From Helichrysum umbraculigerum (taxonomy: Eukaryota > Streptophyta > Magnoliopsida > Asterales > Asteraceae), in assembly GCA_949592205.1 (NCBI GenBank), contig CATIUR010000003.1, positions 161,127,759 to 161,191,758 on the forward strand: a stretch of 64,000 nucleotides of DNA, written 5' to 3'. The notes under the pieces are model-generated. The model made no database searches. It was not told where the DNA came from and worked only from the letters and a program-made list of their open reading frames with translations. Made by a program: the position numbers and the translations under genes. Shown here one piece after another: positions 57,762 to 64,000 of this stretch; the stretch's first letter is position 1; every line of letters begins with the position of its first letter.

Positions 57762-57905
57762 GTGCCAAGAGCTTCCAGCTCAAGTGGCACAAGGTGTTTC
57801 ACCATGACCTCAAGGTCATGGGTTCGAACCCGGATGTGAGCAAAATGCTCTCCGGGATGGAGACAGGGGTTTTCTCTCGAAATATTTGGGTTTCCCCTGA
57901 AATTG
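57762..57905 (+). mobile_element. tRNA-derived SINE-like segment at the start of gag
   Basis: An A-box-like AGCTCAAGTGGCA (57777-57789) and a perfect B box GGGTTCGAACCC (57820-57831), about 32 bp apart, form an internal RNA polymerase III promoter of tRNA type. The flanks are not tRNA-like, so this is a SINE head and not a tRNA gene. No clear tail or target duplication is seen, and the 3' end runs into the gag frame. Confidence 0.6.
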
Positions 57906-59312
57906 GTGAATGAGGTACATGATGAACCGTTAAATTGTATTTCATGCATAAAGTTAACTGAATCTTTAAAGGCATATCAGACAGAGACAGCTGAATTGAG
58001 GAAAAAGAATGAAAAACTAACCGACTCAAATAATTTTTTAAAAGCTAATGAGAAACTTTATGAAAATCATCTTGAGGCTCATCGGTTAGATACTCAGAAA
58101 TATAAATCTAAGGTTTTTAGTCAAGAAGACGCCATTAAAAGCTATCTTGTTGAAATTGAACTTTTAAATAAAGAACTTACAGATTTAAAAGCTGAGTATG
58201 AGAATTATAAGAGTAAAATTTTAGGCTCAAATTCCTCAACAGTTGTCTTCAATGAAATCCTTAGCAAGCATGGTACTAAAGGGAAAAAGAATGAGGGATT
58301 GGGATACAACTCAGTTCCCCCTCCTACTACTTGTTGTCCCCTGCCTGTTAAGGAAGGCTTTGAAGAGATTCCAGTTGACTGGTCCAAGCTCTATGGTTTA
58401 AAAGCTAAAGATGCTAAAGAGACCAAACATAACAAACCGGCAAAGGAGAAAACCATGCGGCCAGAGTACCCCTTGCCAAAGTTTGTTAAGTCAGTGCATG
58501 AATCTCCAGTTAGTGATAAGGAGAATGTTGAAGTAAAGAATGAATCTCCTGTTAGTGTAGAGGAGATTGTTGAGATTGAGGACATTACGGATCAGGAGTA
58601 TCCGGAGGTTAAGAAGGTTGCATTTAAACCTGAAAAAGTGATTTCAAAGGTTGAACCTGAAATTAAGGTTCAACCAAATAAAGGAAAAGCAAAGGTTTTA
58701 AACTCGAAACAACAAACTTTACAGTCACCTGTAAAGATTTTGCAAAGAAAATCAATAAATGAAAATGTTTCGTATGATAAACCTTCAACTTCAACCTCTC
58801 AACCAAAACAAACATCTTCTAAGACGTGTACTCAATGTTCATGTTCTAGAAATGTTTCTCCTCATCCTGTGGTAATTCCTCAGCCTCAACCGTTTGTTGA
58901 GACTCGTTCTTGTTTCTACTGCAAGAAACAAGGACATTTAATCCGTGAATGTCCAAAGCTGTCAAATCAGCGATATGGGAGAGAGATGCCTAGGACATCT
59001 GTTTATAAAAACTCTTTTTCTAAATCTCCACCTAGGCGTCACTCAAACTCTCCCAAGCCTGTTTCGAAACCAAGTAATGTTGAGCAAAAACCTTTGTCAA
59101 TTCAAAAGCCCAACATTACTTCTATTACCATTTCCGAATCTTCAAAAGTTTGGAAACGTAAAGAGTCTGATGTTGACTCTTCAGTCGTCAACAATAACAC
59201 ATCAGATAAAAATTCTAATTTGTTTAAAGATAAAATTCTATCTGACGTGATTATTGTTGATGACCACGGTCGACCTAAGTCTGTAAAGGCTTGGGTCACC
59301 GTTTCTCACTAA
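57840..59312 (+). pseudogene. 5'-truncated gag of copia element Z
   Basis: The frame opens at 57840 inside the SINE-like segment and has no ATG near its beginning; the first residues are coded from TTGGTGAATGAG. The N-terminal capsid (UBN2-like) part expected of copia Gag is absent. What remains is a long coiled-coil region (LRKKNEKLTDSNNFLKANEK, IELLNKELTDLKAEYENYKS), GLGYNSVPPP, a Ser/Pro/Lys-rich linker and one CCHC knuckle CFYCKKQGHLIRECP. It ends KAWVTVSH and overlaps the pol frame, which is shifted by -1. The truncation coincides with the SINE and the orientation switch. Confidence 0.8.
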
Positions 59313-62300
59313 TCTCCTTTGTTTGTGTGTTGCAGCAGTCAGAACGCGTTAAAGATAGCGAATGGTATTTGGATAGCGGCTGCTCGCGACATATGACGGG
59401 CGATGTATCTCTTCTTGTGGATATTAAACCACATGCAGGAGGTTATGTTGCCTTTGCTGGAGATTCTGGGGGAACTATTTCTGAAAGAGGAACGTTAACT
59501 AACGGCAATGTTAGTTTCGAAAATGTGAACTACGTGGAACAGCTTACGCACAACTTGCTAAGTGTTTCACAGGTCTGTGATAAGGATTATACAACTGCGT
59601 TCACAAAGACTGAGTGTGTGATACTGAAGCCTGGGTATGTCATTCCGGAAGAATGGGTGTTACTGAGAGCACCAAGAAAGGATGACACCTACATTTTGAA
59701 TATGAGAACTGTTGAGACATCGAACGAGTATACGTGTCTCTTGTCTAAGGCTTCTGAAAAGGATTCACTGCTTTGGCACAGACGAATGGGACACATTCAT
59801 TTTCGAAAAATGAATTTCTTGACTAAAAATGACCTAGTGCTAGGAGTTCCAAAACAGTCGTTTGCTCTAAAGGATGACTGTATCTCCTGCCAAAAAGGAA
59901 AGTTACGTAAGAAGTCCCATAAGTCTAAGCAAGTGAATTCCATAAATGCACCATTGGAGTTGCTGCATATGGATCTTTTCGGTCCAGTGTCTACGAAAAG
60001 TATTGGTGGTCGGTCTTACTGCTTGGTAGTTACTGATGACTACTCAAGGTTTTCGTGGGTTTACTTTTTGACCACGAAAGGGGAAACTCCTGAGATACTG
60101 GTGTATTTGTTGGACAAGTTGGCAAATCTGAGCAACTTGAAGGTGAAAAGGATACGAAGTGACAATGGAACTGAGTTCAAGAACTCAACTCTCGAATTGT
60201 TTTGTGCTACAAGAGGTATTGAGCATCAATTTAGTGCTCCGAGGACTCCACAACAGAATGGAGTTGCAGAAAGGAAGAACAGGACAATAATCGAGACAGC
60301 TCGGACTATGTTAGCTGACTCCAAGTTACCAATCATATTCTGGGCTGAGGCAGTTAATACTGCCTGTTATGTTCTCAACAGAGTACTCACGGTTAAGAAA
60401 AGGAACAAAACGTGCTATGAACTTTTTAATAACCGTAAGCCAAATCTACAGTTCCTAGAACCATTTGGGTGTCCATGCCTGATCATGATTACAAAAGATA
60501 AGGTCTCTAAGTTTGGTGATAAAGCTGTTGAAGGGATTTTTCTTGGATATGCAGTCAACTCTCCGAACAAAAGAGTCTTCAACAAATCAACGAATCAGAT
60601 CGAAGAGCATTTTGAAGTAAAGTGTTTAAGGTATACGGAACCTCCTCAAGGAACGGGTCCGGATTGGTTTTTCAACTATGGAAACCTCTTCAACTCTTTC
60701 AATATTCCGGAACAAGATGAAACGGAAGAGTTGGTTTCTATACTGCATGAGCTTGATATTTCTCAAGAAACACCCGTTACTAATAAACCATCCGACCCAT
60801 CTCCTAATGCAACACCCGCACCTCCACCGACTAATCCTACACCTCCACAACCTACACCTACTCCTTCACCAACACCCACACAACCGAAAACAACTACCAA
60901 ATCACCACCATCAACACCATCTCCTACTCCACCATCTTCGGCAGCTCCTTCTAAAACAGTTTACAACTATACAAAGGAGCTTCCATATGATCCAAATATG
61001 CCTCCTTTAGAGGAACCTCAAGAAGAAGATGAAGTGGAAGAAACAATGAACTACTCTCACTTATTTTCTCATGAAGATGAAGGAGAAGAAGAAGAGATAG
61101 TCATTCCTGAGTCTGCTGCTACTCCCGAAACTGAGGGAGATTTGAACAATCTAGGTGTGGATCTTGTGCCAGGTGCCATACCAGAAACACGTATACATAA
61201 GGATCACCCCATTGATGATATCATTGGTGATCCTCATGCATCTGTTCAAACACGACAGCAAACAAAGCAGACTTCAGCTCAGCAGCTTTTGGGACTTATT
61301 GCTCATATTGATTCATGTCATTTGTCTCAAATTGAACCGAAAAGGGTTGATCAAGCCTTAAAGGATCCATCTTGGGTCGAGGCTATGCAGGAGGAACTAC
61401 AGCAAATAAACAAGATGAATGTTTGGGAAATTGTTCCTCTACCCAAGGGTGCTCACTTGACGGGTACTCGTTGGGTTTTCCGTAACAAAATGGATGATCG
61501 TGGGGCTGTTATTCGAAACAAAGCCCGTCTGGTAGTTCAAGGATATAGTCAACTAGAGGGTATTGACTATGATGAAGTTTTCGCTCCCGTTGCTCGTTTG
61601 GAATCAATTCGGATTTTTCTTGCCTATGCTTCATTTAAAGGATTCCGCGTGTATCAACTTGACGTGAAGTGTGCCTTTCTATATGGAGATGTCGACGCAG
61701 CGATTTATGTGTGTCAGCCTCCTGGTTTTGAAGACCCAAAGCATCCTAATCATGTTTGCAAACTGAAGAAAGCTTTGTATGGTCTTCATCAATCTCCTCG
61801 ACTTTGGTATGAGCGACTTGCCACGTACTTACTGAAGAATGGTTTTGATAGAGGACAGATTGATAGCACGCTTTTCATCAAAAAGGAAGGAGCGGATTTG
61901 TTACTTGTGCAGGTCTATGTGGACGACATAATCTTTGGTTCAACTAATGATCAGTTGTGCAAGGATTTTGAAAGATTGATGAAATCTGAGTTTGAAATGA
62001 GTGCTATGGGGGAACTCACGTTCTTTCTGGGACTACAGGTTGAGCAATCTGACAATGGAATTTATATCCATCAGTCAAAATATGTCATTGACATGTTAAA
62101 ACGGTATGAATTGCTCAACTGTAAACACTACGGCACTCCAATTGAAGCAAGACACAATCTTGGACCTAATGAGGACGATGAAGACTGCAAGGAGAAAGAC
62201 TATCGATCAATGATAGGCTCTCTCATGTACCTGACTGCCTCAAGACCAGATATAGTGTTTGCTGTTTCTCTCTGCTCACGATTTCAAGCAAATCCGAAGG

Positions 62301-62869
62301 TGTCTCATATGAAGGCAGTAAAACGCATTTTTGGATATCTCGCTTTTAGGCCATCTCTGGGTCTATGGTATTCAAACGAGAAAAACTTCGAGTTAACTGC
62401 CTATTCGGATTCGGATCTTGGTGGCTGCAAGATAGATATGAAGTCAACTACTGGAGGATGTCAGTTCCTTGGATCGCGCTTAGTTTCTTGGCAGTGCAAA
62501 AAGCAGACTGCGGTTGCTATTTCCACAGCTGAAGCCGAGTATGTTGCTGCTGCAAGTTGCTGTTCTCAAGTTCTCTGGATTCAGCATCAGCTGCGTGATT
62601 ACGGGTTCAATCTCTCTATGACTCCTATTTATATAGATAATACAGCTGCTATATCTATAACTCACAATCCCGTACAGCACTCTAAGACCAAACATATTGA
62701 ACTTAGGTTCCACTTCATACGGGATTGCTTTGAGAAACACCTTATAGATGTCGTACATATAGAGACCCTTAAGCAGTGTGCGGACCTTTTCACAAAAGCC
62801 TTTTTGCGATCACGTTTCATTGAACTGGTCAATCTAATAGGTTTAAGGTTCTTTCAGTCAAAGAAATGA
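59291..62869 (+). CDS. pol of Ty1/copia element Z (SIRE/Maximus-like), ~1190 aa
   Basis: Domains in order: a protease-like WYLDSGCSRHMTG; a GAG-pre-integrase zinc region (LLWHRRMGHIHFRKM ... DDCISCQKGK); integrase core (LLHMDLFGPVSTKS, VVTDDYSR, IRSDNGTEF, PQQNGVAERKNRT); a long Pro/Thr-rich linker (about 505-560); RT (WVFRNKMDDRGAVIRNKARL, YDEVFAPVARLESIR, YGLHQSPRLWYE, VYVDDIIFGS); RNase H (AYSDSDLGGCKIDMKSTTGG, ISTAEAEYVAAASCC) and the end CADLFTKAF...LIGLRFFQSKK. Copia order (integrase before RT) is clear and no stop interrupts it. No ATG marks the start, since pol would be made as a fusion or by -1 frameshifting from gag. Instead of the expected extra frame, a short T-rich stretch and an A28 tract follow the stop. 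Confidence 0.95.
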   Translation: MGHRFSLISFVCVLQQSERVKDSEWYLDSGCSRHMTGDVSLLVDIKPHAGGYVAFAGDSGGTISERGTLTNGNVSFENVNYVEQLTHNLLSVSQVCDKDYTTAFTKTECVILKPGYVIPEEWVLLRAPRKDDTYILNMRTVETSNEYTCLLSKASEKDSLLWHRRMGHIHFRKMNFLTKNDLVLGVPKQSFALKDDCISCQKGKLRKKSHKSKQVNSINAPLELLHMDLFGPVSTKSIGGRSYCLVVTDDYSRFSWVYFLTTKGETPEILVYLLDKLANLSNLKVKRIRSDNGTEFKNSTLELFCATRGIEHQFSAPRTPQQNGVAERKNRTIIETARTMLADSKLPIIFWAEAVNTACYVLNRVLTVKKRNKTCYELFNNRKPNLQFLEPFGCPCLIMITKDKVSKFGDKAVEGIFLGYAVNSPNKRVFNKSTNQIEEHFEVKCLRYTEPPQGTGPDWFFNYGNLFNSFNIPEQDETEELVSILHELDISQETPVTNKPSDPSPNATPAPPPTNPTPPQPTPTPSPTPTQPKTTTKSPPSTPSPTPPSSAAPSKTVYNYTKELPYDPNMPPLEEPQEEDEVEETMNYSHLFSHEDEGEEEEIVIPESAATPETEGDLNNLGVDLVPGAIPETRIHKDHPIDDIIGDPHASVQTRQQTKQTSAQQLLGLIAHIDSCHLSQIEPKRVDQALKDPSWVEAMQEELQQINKMNVWEIVPLPKGAHLTGTRWVFRNKMDDRGAVIRNKARLVVQGYSQLEGIDYDEVFAPVARLESIRIFLAYASFKGFRVYQLDVKCAFLYGDVDAAIYVCQPPGFEDPKHPNHVCKLKKALYGLHQSPRLWYERLATYLLKNGFDRGQIDSTLFIKKEGADLLLVQVYVDDIIFGSTNDQLCKDFERLMKSEFEMSAMGELTFFLGLQVEQSDNGIYIHQSKYVIDMLKRYELLNCKHYGTPIEARHNLGPNEDDEDCKEKDYRSMIGSLMYLTASRPDIVFAVSLCSRFQANPKVSHMKAVKRIFGYLAFRPSLGLWYSNEKNFELTAYSDSDLGGCKIDMKSTTGGCQFLGSRLVSWQCKKQTAVAISTAEAEYVAAASCCSQVLWIQHQLRDYGFNLSMTPIYIDNTAAISITHNPVQHSKTKHIELRFHFIRDCFEKHLIDVVHIETLKQCADLFTKAFLRSRFIELVNLIGLRFFQSKK

Positions 62870-62905
62870 TTTGTGACTTGGATTTTTTTTTAGATTTTTA
62901 AATTC

Positions 62906-62910
<5 letters not shown>

Positions 62911-62938
<28 letters not shown>
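62911..62938 (+). repeat. A28 tract shortly after copia pol
   Basis: Twenty-eight A residues 41 bases after the pol stop codon. It may be a simple repeat, a retroposed poly(A) or a modified polypurine tract; no LTR start follows. Confidence 0.85.
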
Positions 62939-64000
62939 TCGCAACAGCCACTCTTTATGCTCTTTAGTATTAAAGAAAACGCAAGGTTGCTACATTTTTA
63001 AAATAGACGTTGAAGTTGTGTCTGTAAACAACTTGGGATATGATAGTACATCGGGTGACATGCACAAAATGGAATTTTAAGGTTTATCTTGGATGTGTCA
63101 GTAGGTTTATCTGACACACTTAAAACAGTTTTTATCTAAATTATCTTCATCATACGATGTATTGGTAGGCATGCTACACACCGGTTTGTGAGTGAGTAAG
63201 AAGTAATGATAAAACTTGTCTATTACTTTGTGAAAAATGTTATATGATGTATGACATAAGTCTTAATTGATAAATGGAAGTACTATCATACACTGTCATA
63301 ATTATGTAAATGTAAAATGGGCATATAGTAATAATATGATTATTCGCCTAACTAATGGTGACTATTGTTGTACTCACGTACAGACCTGAATCCATTAGTT
63401 ATGCAAATAGTCTCAAACTTGTTACGTTCATACTAAGGGACCCTCTGTTGTACTTTGTACAGATCTGGGGCCACTAGTATCTTCATAGTCGGTTTGATGT
63501 ATGCCTAAATATAAATATCAAGTGTATGTTACGAGAAAACCGAGATAAACTTGGTCTTGTAATCTCTACCTTGTGTGAATATGCAGTGTTTGTTTTACTG
63601 AAGTTTATCAGTATATCATATAATAGGTTTCTCAAAATTAATATTCATACTAACAATAAAGGTTAGCTCACAGATACGGATGTAACATGTTTAAGTGGAC
63701 AAACAATACCGATGATCGTCTTGAACTAATTTTTATAAAAGGTGCTTTAAATATGTCAAGTAAGTTTAAAGTGGACAAATATACTGATGATCGAAATAAC
63801 ACTTACTATTCCCTAATAATTGCATGTTGGCCTGATATGATCCCTAAGCAGACTTAAAACAATCCTATCCCCAATTTATTTTAATCTTCGTTCTTTGTTT
63901 TTCATTTATAAAGAAAAATACAAAAAAGATTTTATTTCTATGTTATTTTCTTCAAACATCACATATCTTGTTAAAGTCAATTATTGAAGATGTAAAGGAT
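62939..64000. other. AT-rich sequence to the right edge, no gene recognised
   Basis: No 3' LTR of element Z, no GCGACGTA words and no supported coding region. Two partly similar segments (about 63356-63400 and 63430-63480, both with GTTGTACT..GTACAGA(C/T)CTG) suggest a weak internal duplication. Confidence 0.4.

Noticed and set aside
57777..57831. tRNA gene
   Set aside because: A and B boxes are present but there is no cloverleaf with acceptor stem; a tRNA-derived SINE is more likely.
60626..61010. Open frames opposite and beside copia pol
   Set aside because: Artefacts of the Pro/Thr-rich linker coding sequence.

Overview
The window is plant nuclear DNA: AT-rich, with intron-containing genes that have GT-AG junctions, plant-type cyclophilin and Harbinger-derived genes, a Stowaway MITE and a dense stack of LTR retrotransposons. 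The Ty1/copia element carries an extra 911-codon frame of a type I recall from daisy-family (Asteraceae) retroelements, so an asterid, probably Asteraceae, is my best guess; this is inference.

Layout. 1-7275: gene-poor, with a Stowaway MITE (965-1162) and exon-level fragments of three unrelated genes, all on the minus strand: an AKR2-like ankyrin protein (3361-3459), chaperonin CCT gamma (4874-5100) and UDP-glucose 4-epimerase (5705-5969). 7276-12623: a solo Ty3-type LTR (TSD GATTT) with a second solo LTR nested inside it (TSD ATATT) and an 11-copy tandem repeat. 13585-19508: complete ten-exon CYP57/CWC27-type cyclophilin gene (+). 22930-24450: intronless Harbinger-transposase-derived gene (+) whose catalytic triad appears lost. 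26434-27378: a MITE interrupted by a 645-bp Mutator-like element with 9-bp TSDs. 27759-31907: six-exon RRM protein gene (-).

From 34475 to the right edge the window is nested retrotransposons. Element P (+, Ty3) has two LTRs, a gag and almost no pol; its 3' LTR is split by a Helitron-like insertion and then by element Q (5' LTR 40543-42421). Q breaks at its presumed gag start codon against element M (-, Ty3 chromovirus). M is arranged as internal region - one LTR - internal region, with one full gag-pol (48770-53179) and one truncated copy (42599-45249), almost identical to each other. M is interrupted at 53494 by a Ty1/copia (SIRE/Maximus-like) element Z that runs off the right edge. Z is rearranged: a plus-strand LTR and primer-binding site are joined head-on to an inverted 3' end (LTR start, polypurine tract, 911-codon frame), followed by a SINE-like segment, a 5'-truncated gag and an intact pol, both on the plus strand.

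The most unusual pattern is that nearly every mobile element here carries its own cluster of short, CpG-containing, self-complementary words: CCGGAGAACGACCGGT in the outer solo LTR, TACCCGGCGGGTA in Q, TGCGACACAA/TTGTGTCGCA in M, TGCGACGTAG/CTACGTCGCA in Z, TTCGCCTA/TAGGCGAA in the Mutator-like element, and GATTCC..GGAATC in P. The words differ between families but their form and placement are similar.
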